A DNA stretch of 64,000 bases, from positions 124,001 through 188,000 of the forward strand of contig NZ_JPWF01000008.1 of assembly GCF_003326675.1 (NCBI RefSeq), given 5' to 3'. This document shows positions 17,525 to 27,175 of this stretch, in pieces. The translations under genes and the position numbers were made by a program. The notes under the pieces were generated by a model. It saw only the letters and a program-made list of their open reading frames with translations, was not told the DNA's origin and made no database searches. The number at the start of each line of letters is the position of its first letter. Within the stretch, counting starts at the first letter, position 1. This DNA comes from Thalassospira profundimaris (GTDB lineage: Bacteria; Pseudomonadota; Alphaproteobacteria; Rhodospirillales; Thalassospiraceae).

Positions 17525-19669
17525 TTATCCGCGCGCGCGCTCAACGGCATTGACAACCGGTGTTGCCCGCAATGCCGCAATGATATTGGTCAGATGTTTG
17601 ACATCGACCACATCGATATCAATCAGCATTTCAAAGAAGTCAGTGGTGCGGTTGGTAAAGCGCAAATTGGTAATGTTGCCGTGGTTCTTGGCAATGACGC
17701 TGGTAATTGAACTGAGGGCCCCCTGTTCGTGACCAACGGTTAGACCCAGACGCCCGATGAAATGTTCCGGTTCACCATCATTGTCCCAACCAACATCAAG
17801 CCAGCGTTCAGGCTGCTCGGTAAAGGTTTCAAGCGTATCGCAATCAATCGTATGGATCGTCACACCTTTGCCGGTTGTAACAATCCCGACAATACGGTCG
17901 CCTGGCAATGGGTGACAACAGCCGGCATAATGCACAGCCATCCCCGGAATAAGGCCCTTGATCGGGATCGCATGATCATGTTTACGAGACCGGACCTTAT
18001 CAAGTGGCACGATCTTGCGTGCGGTTTCCTTGTCCTTGGTACCCGGGAACACGGCATGAACGACTTCGCGTCCGGTATGGTGCCCTGCCCCGACCAGCGT
18101 CAGAAGTGCATCGACGGACGGCTGTTTGAAAATCTTGAGAACACCGTCAATCGCCTTGTCCGAATAGTCGTATCCTTCCTGACGGAATGCCTTCTGCAAG
18201 ATCGCCTTGCCGAGGTCCTTATATTGGTCTTCCTGCTGCTGACGGATGAAACGGCGAATTCGCGCACGTGCCTTGCCGGTAACAACAAACCGTTCCCAGG
18301 TCGGATTCGGTGTTTGCGCCTTCGATGTTACGATTTCGACCTGATCACCGTTATTGAGCATGGTGCGCAGCGGCACCATCGCGCCATTGACCTTTGCCCC
18401 GACACAGGTGTCCCCGATATGGGTATGGATCATATAGGCGAAATCGACCGGGGTCGCGCGCGCCGGAAGCGCTATCACATCGCCTTTCGGGCTAAAGCAG
18501 AATACCTGATCCTGGAACATCGCCAGTTTGGTATGTTCAAGGAATTCTTCCGGTTCTGATGCGTGTTCGAGAATATCAAGAAGGTCACGCAGCCAGCGAT
18601 ATTGAACGCCTTCTTTTTGCTGCCCGGTCGGTGTGTCCTGCTTATAGGCCCAGTGGGCAGCCACACCGTTCTCGTTGACCTCGTGCATCTGACGGGTGCG
18701 GATCTGAACTTCGATACGGTGGTTTTCCGGACCAAGCACCGTTGTGTGAATGGAACGGTATCCGTTGGGCTTTGGCGTCGAGATATAGTCCTTGAACCGA
18801 CCCGGAACGACTTTGTAATTGGCATGCATATAGCCAAGAACCTCGTAACATTCCGGCAAATCTTCGACTAGAACACGGAACGCCATGATGTCAGAAAGCT
18901 CGCCGAACGTGATGTTCTTGCGCTGCATTTTCTGCCAGATCGAATACGGACGCTTTTCACGGCCATAGATATCGACCTTAAGTCCCTGACGGGAAATGAC
19001 GTCTTTCAGTTCGGCCACAATGCGGTTTACGACATTGTCGTCTTTTTCACGCAGGAATTCCAAACGTGCGATGATAGAATCGCGGGCCTCGGGATTGATA
19101 TGCTGGAAGGCAAGGTCTTCAAGCTCTTCCTTGATGTCATGCATACCGATACGCTCGGCAAGTGGCGCATAGATTTCAAGCGTTTCAGCAGCGATCCGAA
19201 CGCGCTTCTCGGGCTTTGAAATATAATGAAGCGTCCGCATGTTATGCAGACGGTCGGCCAGCTTGACGAGAAGAACACGAATATCTTCAGACATCGCAAG
19301 CAACAGCTTGCGGAAGTTTTCGGCCTGCTTTGAATCCGCAGATTTAAGTTCGATCTGGGTCAGCTTGGTAACACCATCAACCAACTTCATGATGTTGGTG
19401 CCAAAAAGCTTGGTGATTTCTTCTGGTGTGGCGTCTGTATCTTCGATCGTGTCGTGCAGAAGCGCTGTGATAATCGTATCACAATCAAGCTTGTAATTGG
19501 TCAGAATGCCCGCGACTTCGATCGGATGGGAAAAGTACGGATCGCCCGATGCACGCTTTTGCGAACCATGTTTCTGGGTTGCATATACATATGCCCGGTT
19601 CAGCGTTGTTTCGCACGCTTCCGGATCATAAGCCTTCACCCGTTCCACAAGTTCGTATTGGCGCATCAT
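17525..19669 (-). CDS. rsh: Bifunctional (p)ppGpp synthetase/hydrolase (Rsh)
   Basis: This 714-residue long RelA/SpoT homologue has, in order, an HD hydrolase domain (HPIEVAGILTNYKLD then ALLHDTIEDTDATPEEI), a synthetase domain (YGREKRPYSIWQKMQRK, then NGYRSIHTTVLGP), a TGS domain (FCFSPKGDVIALP), a conserved Cys region with HYAGCCHPLPGD and a C-terminal ACT domain. Intact motifs in both catalytic domains suggest it both makes and removes the alarmone, as the single Rsh of alphaproteobacteria does. rpoZ lies upstream, separated by a terminator that may allow partial readthrough. Confidence 0.96.
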   Translation of the reverse strand: MMRQYELVERVKAYDPEACETTLNRAYVYATQKHGSQKRASGDPYFSHPIEVAGILTNYKLDCDTIITALLHDTIEDTDATPEEITKLFGTNIMKLVDGVTKLTQIELKSADSKQAENFRKLLLAMSEDIRVLLVKLADRLHNMRTLHYISKPEKRVRIAAETLEIYAPLAERIGMHDIKEELEDLAFQHINPEARDSIIARLEFLREKDDNVVNRIVAELKDVISRQGLKVDIYGREKRPYSIWQKMQRKNITFGELSDIMAFRVLVEDLPECYEVLGYMHANYKVVPGRFKDYISTPKPNGYRSIHTTVLGPENHRIEVQIRTRQMHEVNENGVAAHWAYKQDTPTGQQKEGVQYRWLRDLLDILEHASEPEEFLEHTKLAMFQDQVFCFSPKGDVIALPARATPVDFAYMIHTHIGDTCVGAKVNGAMVPLRTMLNNGDQVEIVTSKAQTPNPTWERFVVTGKARARIRRFIRQQQEDQYKDLGKAILQKAFRQEGYDYSDKAIDGVLKIFKQPSVDALLTLVGAGHHTGREVVHAVFPGTKDKETARKIVPLDKVRSRKHDHAIPIKGLIPGMAVHYAGCCHPLPGDRIVGIVTTGKGVTIHTIDCDTLETFTEQPERWLDVGWDNDGEPEHFIGRLGLTVGHEQGALSSITSVIAKNHGNITNLRFTNRTTDFFEMLIDIDVVDVKHLTNIIAALRATPVVNAVERARG

Positions 19670-19740
19670 TCAGGGGCATCTCCGTCTGGTCCACTCGGGG
19701 GTTTTGGTCGAACCCCTTCATAAGATAGTACGATTTAGAC

Positions 19741-19778
19741 AAAAAAAAGCCACGGAAGATAATTACCGTGGCTTTTCT
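19741..19778 (-). terminator. Terminator between rpoZ and rsh
   Basis: GCCACGG (19749-19755) and CCGTGGC form a stem with AAAAAAAA on the left, so minus-strand RNA from rpoZ ends in a run of U. It lies 70 bases before the rsh start, implying that rsh has its own promoter or depends on readthrough. Confidence 0.85.
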
Positions 19779-19812
19779 TTTGAAACAGGCTCAGTTCAAC
19801 GTCTATCTGGCC

Positions 19813-20145
19813 TTATTCTTCTTCAGTCGGCATGATGACGCCAACAGAGGCATCTTCAACTGCTTCTGCAACCAGTTTCGGACCGAAATCGTCTTCGGCT
19901 TCTTCCGGCTCGTCGCTTTCAACATGCCGTTGCAGACCCTGAACCATGCCATTGCGCAGATCGTCAAAATCAACCGTTACTTCGGCGATTTCACGCAGCG
20001 CAACAACCGGGTTCTTGTCGTTATCACGATCAATGGTCAGTTCTGCACCGGCCGAGATGTTGCGTGCACGCTGAGCTGCAAGCATAACAAGCTCAAAGCG
20101 GTTCGGAATCTTGTCAACGCAATCTTCGACGGTAACGCGCGCCAT
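19813..20145 (-). CDS. rpoZ: RNA polymerase omega subunit
   Basis: This 110-residue protein assists folding of the beta-prime subunit and links polymerase to ppGpp control. [28 protein letters not shown] is the family N-terminus. The acidic C-terminal tail is typical of alphaproteobacterial omega. It lies upstream of rsh, the usual partner. Confidence 0.96.
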   Translation of the reverse strand: MARVTVEDCVDKIPNRFELVMLAAQRARNISAGAELTIDRDNDKNPVVALREIAEVTVDFDDLRNGMVQGLQRHVESDEPEEAEDDFGPKLVAEAVEDASVGVIMPTEEE

Positions 20146-20255
20146 AAATGTCTCCAGAAATACTTTTGGGGTGTCCAGACCGAGCTTTATAGCGCCGGAT
20201 CATGTGTGTTGCAACAGCGAAACCACTCTTTCGGGCAGGTTTTCGCAAGGTTATT

Positions 20256-20804
20256 TCAGCTATCTGCCTGCTTTCTGATCTGCTGATCCGCCGGAAGATC
20301 GGCAATCAGATAATCAACAGAACGAAGAAGAACAGGATGAACCCAGTCATTTGCCACATCACGCAGGGGCAAAAGCACAAAGGCCCGCTCAGCCATGCGC
20401 GGATGGGGAACCTGAATGCCGCCCTCTTCACGCACAAGGTCACGGCCATAGGCGATCAGGTCAAGATCAATTACCCGTGCAGCATTGCGTTCACGGCGCA
20501 CGCGACCAAATTCGGCCTCGACCTCGTGCAACCGTTCCAGAAGATCATGCGCCGAAAGTCCGGTTGAAATCCGCGCCACACCATTCACATACCAAGGCTG
20601 ATCCGAGATCGGAACCGGTGCCGTTTCATAAAACGATGACACAAGATCAATCGAAATATCGCCATCCCGACTCAAACGTTGCAGTGCCGCTTTCAATGTT
20701 TGCGCAGGCGCACCATATTCATCGGTAGGCAAATTGGCACCGAAAGCAATCAGGATGGCATCAACTGAAGATGCACTGGTCGGAGTTGGTGTCGGCGTGC
20801 TCAC
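20256..20804 (-). CDS. folK: 2-amino-4-hydroxy-6-hydroxymethyldihydropteridine pyrophosphokinase
   Basis: This 182-residue enzyme pyrophosphorylates hydroxymethyl-dihydropterin in folate synthesis. The start AILIAFGANLPTDEYG is a variant of the usual LGSNLGD. SSFYETAPVPISDQPWYVNGVA, FGRVRRERNAARVIDLDLIAYG and VPHPRMAERAFVLLPL are the family signature segments. The Ser/Thr/Pro-rich leader (MSTPTPTPTSASS) is unusual, so translation may begin further downstream. Confidence 0.94.
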   Translation of the reverse strand: MSTPTPTPTSASSVDAILIAFGANLPTDEYGAPAQTLKAALQRLSRDGDISIDLVSSFYETAPVPISDQPWYVNGVARISTGLSAHDLLERLHEVEAEFGRVRRERNAARVIDLDLIAYGRDLVREEGGIQVPHPRMAERAFVLLPLRDVANDWVHPVLLRSVDYLIADLPADQQIRKQADS

Positions 20805-21014
20805 AAAGCAGACTTTCAGTTCAAGTGGATAGCAGGCAGTTCTTTGCCCGGCGGCTCATTCCCGTCAGGCGCGAAAGACGGCATATCTAAGGGAGGCATC
20901 ATACGCTGTCTACGATATTTTCGCCTTTCTTTGTCCTACCAGCCACGGTAGATATTGAGTGTTCCGTATTTTTTGGAACGGCATAATTAAATTTGATGTT
21001 TGAGGAATTTCAGG

Positions 21015-21623
21015 ATGATTTTTTACCCGCAAGAACGCATCGGGTTGTTTATTGACGGCTCGAACCTCTATGCTGCTGCAAGATCGCTTGGCTTTGACAT
21101 TGATTACAAACGCCTTTTGGATCTTTTCGCCCAGAAAGGCCAACTTATCCGGGCCTTCTATTACACCGCATTGATCGAAGATCAGGAATATTCCCCGATC
21201 CGCCCGCTGGTCGATTGGCTGGATTATAACGGCTATACCATGGTCACCAAACCGACCAAGGAATTCACCGATGCCGCCGGTCGCCGCAAGATCAAAGGCA
21301 ACATGGATATCGAGTTGGCAATTGACGTCATGGAAATGGCGCAACATCTTGATCATGTTGTTATTTTCTCGGGCGACGGTGACTTCCGCCGCTTGGTCGA
21401 TGCCGTGCAGCGCAAAGGCGTTCGCGTTACCGTCGTATCCACCGTCAAGTCCAACCCGCCGATGGTGGCAGACGAGTTGCGCCGTCAGGCAGATAACTTT
21501 ATCGAACTGACCGAACTTGAAGGCACGATTGCCCGCAAGGTTCAGCCGCGCCGTGACGACGGCCATCCCGAAATTGATGATCATCCCGATCATCCGGAAC
21601 TTGACGATTTCGATTTCGAGTAA
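21015..21623 (+). CDS. NYN-domain (LabA/DUF88-type) putative ribonuclease
   Basis: This 202-residue protein carries the PIN-like NYN fold. FIDGSNLYAAARSLG near residue 12 gives the first acidic residue, NMDIELAIDVMEMA the second, and FSGDGDFRRLVDAVQ the third, with basic residues after. NYN proteins are metal-dependent nucleases or RNA-binding proteins. GAGGAA at 21002-21007 points to the ATG at 21015 rather than the TTG at 21000. The C-terminus is acidic and His-rich (HPEIDDHPDHPELDDFDFE). No operon partner is clear. Confidence 0.88.
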   Translation: MIFYPQERIGLFIDGSNLYAAARSLGFDIDYKRLLDLFAQKGQLIRAFYYTALIEDQEYSPIRPLVDWLDYNGYTMVTKPTKEFTDAAGRRKIKGNMDIELAIDVMEMAQHLDHVVIFSGDGDFRRLVDAVQRKGVRVTVVSTVKSNPPMVADELRRQADNFIELTELEGTIARKVQPRRDDGHPEIDDHPDHPELDDFDFE

Positions 21624-21698
21624 CGAAGTCCGACTTCGCCCATCACCTTTACGACCGGTTACGGCACCATCCGTAACCGGCAAATTTATCAGACAGCC

Positions 21699-22340
21699 AT
21701 GACCAGCTATCAGCAGCCCGATATCGATTGCCAGCTTTGCCCGCGTCTTGTTGAATTCAGGCGCGCCAACCAGGAAAAGTTTCCGCAATTCTATAACGGT
21801 CCGGTCCGTCCGTTCGGGCCAATAAATGCAAGATTGCTGATTGTTGGACTTGCACCGGGTCTTAAGGGTGCGAATGCCACAGGGCGCCCGTTCACCGGCG
21901 ATTATGCCGGTGATCTTTTATATGACACCCTTAAGAAGTTCGGCTTTGCCAAGGGTACTTATGACAAGCGCCCGGATGACGGCCTTGAATTGCTGGATTG
22001 CCGTATCACAAATGCAGTGAAATGCGTTCCGCCTGAAAACAAGCCGACCGGGCCAGAAGCCAATGCCTGTCGCCCGTTTCTGATCAGTGAATTTGGCGCA
22101 ATGGAAAACCTGTCTGCCATCCTGTGCCTTGGACAAGTTGCCCATCAGGCAATGTTGCGCACCTTCGGGCTTAAGCTTTCATCGCTTAAATTTGCCCATG
22201 GCGCGTCACATAAAATGGAAAATGGCATCACATTGTTTGATAGCTATCACTGTTCGCGCTACAACACCCAGACCTATCGCCTGACGCCAGAGATGTTTGA
22301 AAACGTCTTTGCCGACATCCGCGCACATCTGGACGGTTAA
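21699..22340 (+). CDS. Uracil-DNA glycosylase, family 5-like, with Fe-S cysteines
   Basis: This 213-residue protein removes uracil or related bases from DNA. Cys11 and Cys14 (CQLC) with the pair in [19 protein letters not shown] match the [4Fe-4S] ligands of family 4/5 enzymes. Motif A reads [19 protein letters not shown], as in UDGb, which lacks the usual catalytic Asp/Asn. Motif B reads SYHCSRYNT where family members normally have SYHPSRQNT, so Cys replaces the usual Pro. The gene is 19 bases upstream of recQ on the same strand, suggesting a small repair operon. Confidence 0.88.
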   Translation: MTSYQQPDIDCQLCPRLVEFRRANQEKFPQFYNGPVRPFGPINARLLIVGLAPGLKGANATGRPFTGDYAGDLLYDTLKKFGFAKGTYDKRPDDGLELLDCRITNAVKCVPPENKPTGPEANACRPFLISEFGAMENLSAILCLGQVAHQAMLRTFGLKLSSLKFAHGASHKMENGITLFDSYHCSRYNTQTYRLTPEMFENVFADIRAHLDG

Positions 22341-22359
22341 TTTGCCTGATTCCTCGCCT

Positions 22360-24192
22360 ATGAATGACCTGCTCGACCGACCTGTTCAACGTCAGCCGAT
22401 AGACGTGCTGCGCGAGGTATTCGGCTATGACAGTTTTCGGGGCCAACAGGCCGAAATCATTGATCATGTGATTGCCGGAAACGATGCACTGGTTCTGATG
22501 CCCACGGGCGGCGGCAAATCACTTTGCTATCAGGTTCCTGCCCTGTGTCGTCATGGCACGGCGATTGTCGTATCGCCTCTGATTGCATTGATGAAAGATC
22601 AGGTCGACGCCCTTAATCAGCTTGGCGTCAAGGCAGCCTTTATCAACTCGACCCTGTCCCCGGATGCCGCGCGCGAGATCGAAACCCGCGCTGTTGATGG
22701 CGACATCGACCTTTTATATGTCGCACCTGAACGCTTTGCGACGGACCGGTTCCTTAATCTGCTGGACCGTATCAGCATATCTCTGTTTGCAATTGACGAA
22801 GCCCACTGCGTTTCACAGTGGGGCCATGATTTCCGGCCGGAATACCGCCGACTTGACCTTTTGCCGACGCGATTTTCGCACGTACCGCGAATTGCCTTGA
22901 CGGCAACGGCGGATACCCCGACGCGCAAGGACATTGCCGAAAACCTGCATCTGACGGATGCACAGTGTTTCATTACCGGCTTCGACCGGCCCAACATCAC
23001 CTATCGGATTGAAACCAAGGGCAATTCGAAACAGCGGCTGCTTTCGTTCCTGAACCGCGAACATCCCGAAGATGCCGGCATTGTTTATTGTCTGTCGCGG
23101 CGCAAGACCGAAGATGTTGCACAGTGGCTTACCGATAACGGACGCCCTGCCTTGCCCTATCACGCCGGTCTAACACAGGAAACGCGACAACTGCATCAGG
23201 ACCGCTTCCTGCGCGAAGACGGCATGATCATTTGCGCGACGGTTGCCTTTGGCATGGGGATCGACAAACCCAATGTCCGGTTTGTCGCGCACCTCAACCT
23301 GCCCAAAAGCATGGAAGCCTATTATCAGGAAACCGGCCGCGCGGGCCGTGACGGCCTTCCGGCCAACGCCTGGATGAATTACGACCTTTCCGACATCGTT
23401 TCGATCCGCAGCATGGTGGCAAGTTCCGACGCCCCCGAAGCACAGAAGCGCATTGAATCACGCAAGCTTGACGCGCTGGTTGGTCTTGCGGAAACCACCA
23501 AATGCCGTCGACAGGTCATCCTGTCCTATTTCGGCGAGGATCAGCATCAACCTTGTGGCAATTGCGACACCTGCCTTGAGCCGGTCGAAACATGGGATGC
23601 CACCGACGCATCGCGAAAGGCGCTTTCGGCAGTTTATCGTACAGGTCAGCGGTTTGGCCCGGCGCATGTGATTGAAGTTTTAATGGGCCGCAAGACCGAA
23701 AAAATCCGCCAGAACGGCCACGATGATCTTTCGGTTTATGCGATTGGCAAAGATATCGCGCAACCACAATGGCGATCCGTCTTCCGGCAACTTCTTGCCA
23801 TGGGGTATTTGCAGGTTGACGTCGAAGGTCATGGCGGTGTGTACCTGACCGAGGAATCGCGACCGGTTCTGCGCGGCGAGAAAGTCGTCGAAATGCGCAT
23901 GGACCCGGGCGAAAGCAAACGCGCCATGACCCGTCGCCTGCGCGATTTCGATACCGAATTCGAGAATGAAGACGACCGTGACCTTTGGGAACGGTTGCGC
24001 ACCATGCGCCGTGAACTGGCAACCAGCCAGAATGTCCCGCCCTATGTGATCTTCAGTGATCGCACATTATGGGAAATGGTCCGCTTCAAACCACGCACAC
24101 TGCAAGACATGGCATCAATCAATGGTGTCGGGGTCAAGAAGCTCGACCAATACGGTCTGGCATTTCTTGATGTGATGGATGGGCGCCGGTAA
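22360..24192 (+). CDS. recQ: ATP-dependent DNA helicase RecQ
   Basis: This 610-residue 3'-5' helicase acts at forks and recombination intermediates. Walker A ([16 protein letters not shown]), DEAH box ([18 protein letters not shown]), ATP motif ([15 protein letters not shown]) and arginine finger ([12 protein letters not shown]) are intact. Zinc cysteines are in [24 protein letters not shown], followed by the winged helix and a C-terminal HRDC domain. The ATG at 22360 gives the family N-terminus; a frame extending to 22297 overlaps the upstream gene and is not used. Confidence 0.96.
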   Translation: MNDLLDRPVQRQPIDVLREVFGYDSFRGQQAEIIDHVIAGNDALVLMPTGGGKSLCYQVPALCRHGTAIVVSPLIALMKDQVDALNQLGVKAAFINSTLSPDAAREIETRAVDGDIDLLYVAPERFATDRFLNLLDRISISLFAIDEAHCVSQWGHDFRPEYRRLDLLPTRFSHVPRIALTATADTPTRKDIAENLHLTDAQCFITGFDRPNITYRIETKGNSKQRLLSFLNREHPEDAGIVYCLSRRKTEDVAQWLTDNGRPALPYHAGLTQETRQLHQDRFLREDGMIICATVAFGMGIDKPNVRFVAHLNLPKSMEAYYQETGRAGRDGLPANAWMNYDLSDIVSIRSMVASSDAPEAQKRIESRKLDALVGLAETTKCRRQVILSYFGEDQHQPCGNCDTCLEPVETWDATDASRKALSAVYRTGQRFGPAHVIEVLMGRKTEKIRQNGHDDLSVYAIGKDIAQPQWRSVFRQLLAMGYLQVDVEGHGGVYLTEESRPVLRGEKVVEMRMDPGESKRAMTRRLRDFDTEFENEDDRDLWERLRTMRRELATSQNVPPYVIFSDRTLWEMVRFKPRTLQDMASINGVGVKKLDQYGLAFLDVMDGRR

Positions 24193-24212
24193 GGCTCAAC
24201 ACCCAAACCTGT

Positions 24213-24809
24213 TTAATTGCTTGGCAGTGCTGCATTGATTGCAGCAATGATCTCGTCATCACCGGGTTTCACCCGTGTGTCAAAACTGGCGACAAGATCA
24301 CCGTTTTTCCCGATCAAATATTTGTGGAAATTCCATTTGGGGGCATTTTCATCCCCCATGACATCCAATGCCCATTTGAAAAACGGATGCGCATCCGAAC
24401 CACGGACCACCGTTTTGGACGTCATCGGGAAATCAATGTCGAAATTGACCTCGCAGAATTCCTGAATGGCGGCGTCATCGCCATATTCCTGACCACCGAA
24501 ATCACCAGACGGCACACCAAGAACAACCAGCCCTCGATCACGGTAATCTTCCCAGAGTTTTTGCAGCCCTTCATATTGCGGCGTAAATCCGCACATCGAG
24601 GCGGTATTGACCAACAGGACGGCTTTGCCCTGATAATCGGCGAGATGAAGCTCACCGCCAATGATGGACGGAAATGAAAAGTCATGCGCCGTTTGCGCAT
24701 CAGCCGATGCCATGGCCCCTCTCCAGGTAAAAATGACTGCAATCACCGTAAGCAAGCATGTTACTGCAAAACGGCGGCCCTTTTCAATTTGGTGTTGAGG
24801 ATCAGCCAT
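24213..24809 (-). CDS. Exported glutathione peroxidase family protein
   Basis: This 198-residue thiol peroxidase reduces hydroperoxides. The peroxidatic Cys is in VNTASMCGFTPQYEGLQ (Cys rather than selenocysteine), with VLGVPSGDFGGQEYG (usual Gln-containing region FPCNQFGGQEPG altered) and KWNFHKYLIGKNG (Trp, Asn). A hydrophobic N-terminal segment (FAVTCLLTVIAVIFTW) suggests export or anchoring in the periplasm. The ATG at 24809 overlaps the stop of the upstream molybdoenzyme gene by eight bases, so the two are coupled. Confidence 0.9.
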   Translation of the reverse strand: MADPQHQIEKGRRFAVTCLLTVIAVIFTWRGAMASADAQTAHDFSFPSIIGGELHLADYQGKAVLLVNTASMCGFTPQYEGLQKLWEDYRDRGLVVLGVPSGDFGGQEYGDDAAIQEFCEVNFDIDFPMTSKTVVRGSDAHPFFKWALDVMGDENAPKWNFHKYLIGKNGDLVASFDTRVKPGDDEIIAAINAALPSN

Positions 24810-25461
24810 AACGCTCCTCCGTCCAGGGATCGGCATTGTTGTGATATCCACGTTCTTCCCAAAAACCTGGCGCATCGTCTTTGACAAACCGGATCTCGCG
24901 CACCCATTTCGTGCTTTTCCAGAAATACAGCTTTGGAACCACAATGCGCACCGGACCACCGTGTTCTTCGGTCAGGGGTTCATCATTCCAGTGATGGGCG
25001 ATCAGAACGTCTTCATCAAGAAACTGATCAATCCTCACATTTGTGGTGTAACCGTCATGCGCAGTGAACAGAACATGTTTGGCATCGGGATGGGGCCGCA
25101 CCATTTCCGCCAATGTTAGCGCTAACACGCCTTGCCAGTCATTGTCGTATCGCGACCAGCTGGTTACACAATGAATGTCATTGCGCGCCCGCACATTTGG
25201 CAGATCAAGAAGATCAACAAAACTCAGCGACAGCGGGTTTTCAACCAAGCCGGTAATATCAAGTTTGAAGTCATCCGCGCTGACATGTGGCGTGATGCCC
25301 AAATCAAGCACCGGCCAATCCTTGACCAGCCTTTGCCCCGGCGGCAGGCGATTTTCACGCGCCGCATCGGATGTTCCGGTTAACAAACGGCCATCTTCGG
25401 CCCATTTGCGTTTGGCCTCGATCAGCTTGTCTTTGATTTTGCCCGAAAAGCTTTGTGTCAC
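24802..25461 (-). CDS. Molybdopterin-dependent oxidoreductase, sulfite oxidase fold (YedY/YuiH-like)
   Basis: This 219-residue protein has the sulfite oxidase molybdopterin fold. The molybdenum-ligating Cys is in IHCVTSWSRYDNDWQGV, and HGGPVRIVVPKLYFWKSTKWVREI is the conserved cofactor-binding segment. There is no signal peptide or Tat motif, so it should be cytoplasmic, unlike YedY (MsrP). The physiological substrate of this subgroup is unknown. It is coupled to an exported glutathione peroxidase gene, hinting at an oxidative-stress role (inference). Confidence 0.88.
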   Translation of the reverse strand: MTQSFSGKIKDKLIEAKRKWAEDGRLLTGTSDAARENRLPPGQRLVKDWPVLDLGITPHVSADDFKLDITGLVENPLSLSFVDLLDLPNVRARNDIHCVTSWSRYDNDWQGVLALTLAEMVRPHPDAKHVLFTAHDGYTTNVRIDQFLDEDVLIAHHWNDEPLTEEHGGPVRIVVPKLYFWKSTKWVREIRFVKDDAPGFWEERGYHNNADPWTEERYG

Positions 25462-25486
25462 GGAGGTCTCCTTCCTGACAGGCTGA

Positions 25487-25531
25487 TACGAAAAATGGCG
25501 TCGACATGTTCACCATGACAACGCCATTTAA
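25487..25531 (-). terminator. Terminator after smpB
   Basis: AAATGGCGT and ACGCCATTT (25521-25529) flank a 19-base interior with secondary pairing; AAAAA on the left gives a U run in minus-strand RNA. It separates smpB from the molybdoenzyme gene, whose promoter must overlap it. Confidence 0.7.
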
Positions 25532-25592
25532 TCATAAAATCTGCACGGTAATGCAATTCACTTCCTTGCGATATGTCTCGATCACAACGGAA

Positions 25593-26069
25593 CTAGTTGA
25601 AATCGCGCATGATACGCGCCTTGTCACGCTGCCAGTCACGTTCCTTGACCGCTTCGCGCTTGTCGGCTTTTTTCTTGCCCTCGGCAATGGCGACTTCAAG
25701 TTTCGCAATCCCGCGATCATTGAAATAGAGTTTGACCGGGACAAGCGTGAAGCCCTTTTTATTCAGGGCATCATGCATCTTGGCGATTTCGCGTTTATGC
25801 AACAGCAACTTGCGCGGACGGCGTTCTTCGTGGCCGAACGGCATCTTGCTTTGATATTCAGGAATATATGCGTTGATCAGCCAGACTTCATCATTCTTGG
25901 CTTCGGCATAGGATTCCTGAATATTCCCTTTGCCATCACGCAGGGATTTAACTTCGGTGCCGCGCAAGACGATCCCGGCTTCGAAAGTTTCCGTCAGGAA
26001 ATAGTCAAAGCGGGCTCGCCGGTTTTGCGCAACGACCTTGTTGTTATCTGTCTCTTTCTTGGGTGCCAT
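25593..26069 (-). CDS. smpB: SsrA-binding protein SmpB
   Basis: This 158-residue protein escorts tmRNA to stalled ribosomes. [32 protein letters not shown] and [21 protein letters not shown] are the family core, and the basic C-terminal tail ([25 protein letters not shown]) is the part that enters the mRNA channel. No tmRNA gene was recognised in the window. It lies 17 bases after dapA on the same strand, a frequent pairing. Confidence 0.97.
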   Translation of the reverse strand: MAPKKETDNNKVVAQNRRARFDYFLTETFEAGIVLRGTEVKSLRDGKGNIQESYAEAKNDEVWLINAYIPEYQSKMPFGHEERRPRKLLLHKREIAKMHDALNKKGFTLVPVKLYFNDRGIAKLEVAIAEGKKKADKREAVKERDWQRDKARIMRDFN

Positions 26070-26086
26070 AAGTCGCTAATTATCGC

Positions 26087-26968
26087 TTATTGGCCGAGAA
26101 GTCCGGCACCTTTAAGCGCGGCTTCGACCTTGCGTTTGGATTCATCGGCAATCTCGACCATCGGCAGACGCATATGGCTACCACAAAGACCAAGAAGTTC
26201 AGCCGCGTATTTGACCGGACCCGGGCTTGCCTCGCAGAACATTGCCTTGTGAACCGGCATCAGGCGGAAGTTCAGTTCCTGAACCTTTGCCAGATTGCCC
26301 GCGGCCCATGCGGCGTGCAGATCGGCACACAGTTTCGGCGCAATGTTCGAAGTCACAGAAATGCAGCCATGACCGCCCTGTGCAAGGAACGGAACAATCG
26401 TACCGTCTTCACCCGACAGTTGGCAGAAATCAGCACCCGCAGCCAAACGGGTCAGTGCCGGACGTTCCAGATCACTGGTAGCGTCTTTAACACCGACAAT
26501 GCGCGGCAGTTTTGCCAGCTCAGCCATCGTATCGACGCTCATATCAACAATCGAACGACCCGGAATGTTATAGATCACAATCGGAATGTCGGTTGCATCG
26601 TGGACGGCTTTGAAATGCGCATACAGACCCTTCTGGGTCGGCTTATTGTAATAAGGTGTCACAATAAGTGCTGCATCCGCACCGGCATTCTGCGCATGAC
26701 GGGTCAGCGAAACAGCCTCGGCGGTCGAATTCGAACCGGTCCCGGCAATCACCGGACCACGACCCTTGGCAACTTCAAGTGCCAATTCGACAACGCGATG
26801 ATGCTCAGCATGGCTCAGCGTCGGGGATTCACCGGTGGTTCCGACAGGCACAACACCTGTCGTGCCCTGTTTAAGTTGCCAATCCACAAAAGACTGGAAC
26901 GCCTTTTCATCAATCGCACCATCTTTCGTGAATGGTGTGATCAAAGCTGTGATTGAACCCTTAAACAT
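26087..26968 (-). CDS. dapA: 4-hydroxy-tetrahydrodipicolinate synthase
   Basis: This 293-residue TIM-barrel enzyme condenses pyruvate and aspartate semialdehyde in the lysine and diaminopimelate pathway. GTTGESPTLSHAEH binds pyruvate, VTPYYNKPTQKGLYAHF and YNIPGRS give the active-site tyrosine region, and the Schiff-base lysine is in VGVKDATSD. The ATG at 26968 follows GGAGATA; the longer frame to 27184 overlaps the divergent gene and is rejected. Confidence 0.97.
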   Translation of the reverse strand: MFKGSITALITPFTKDGAIDEKAFQSFVDWQLKQGTTGVVPVGTTGESPTLSHAEHHRVVELALEVAKGRGPVIAGTGSNSTAEAVSLTRHAQNAGADAALIVTPYYNKPTQKGLYAHFKAVHDATDIPIVIYNIPGRSIVDMSVDTMAELAKLPRIVGVKDATSDLERPALTRLAAGADFCQLSGEDGTIVPFLAQGGHGCISVTSNIAPKLCADLHAAWAAGNLAKVQELNFRLMPVHKAMFCEASPGPVKYAAELLGLCGSHMRLPMVEIADESKRKVEAALKGAGLLGQ

Positions 26969-27175
26969 GGATATCTCCAAACATTGGATGGATTGAAAGC
27001 GGACGCGAAAATAGCGGCTGTTGGTCATTCCCGCAAGCACTGTATACAATAATCGGAAGGAACTGTAATCGGGGTTGCATTTTCCGTTCAGGACTGTTTG
27101 GCTTTTATGGATTTCACTGCCATAATGCGCCGGTCTAGAGTGCATTCGCTGCCGGAAGGCAAAGGGGACAAATAC

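Noticed and set aside
20910..21788. 292-codon minus-strand frame opposite the NYN gene
   Set aside because: The NYN catalytic motifs on the plus strand are clear; this frame crosses two genes and has no family pattern.
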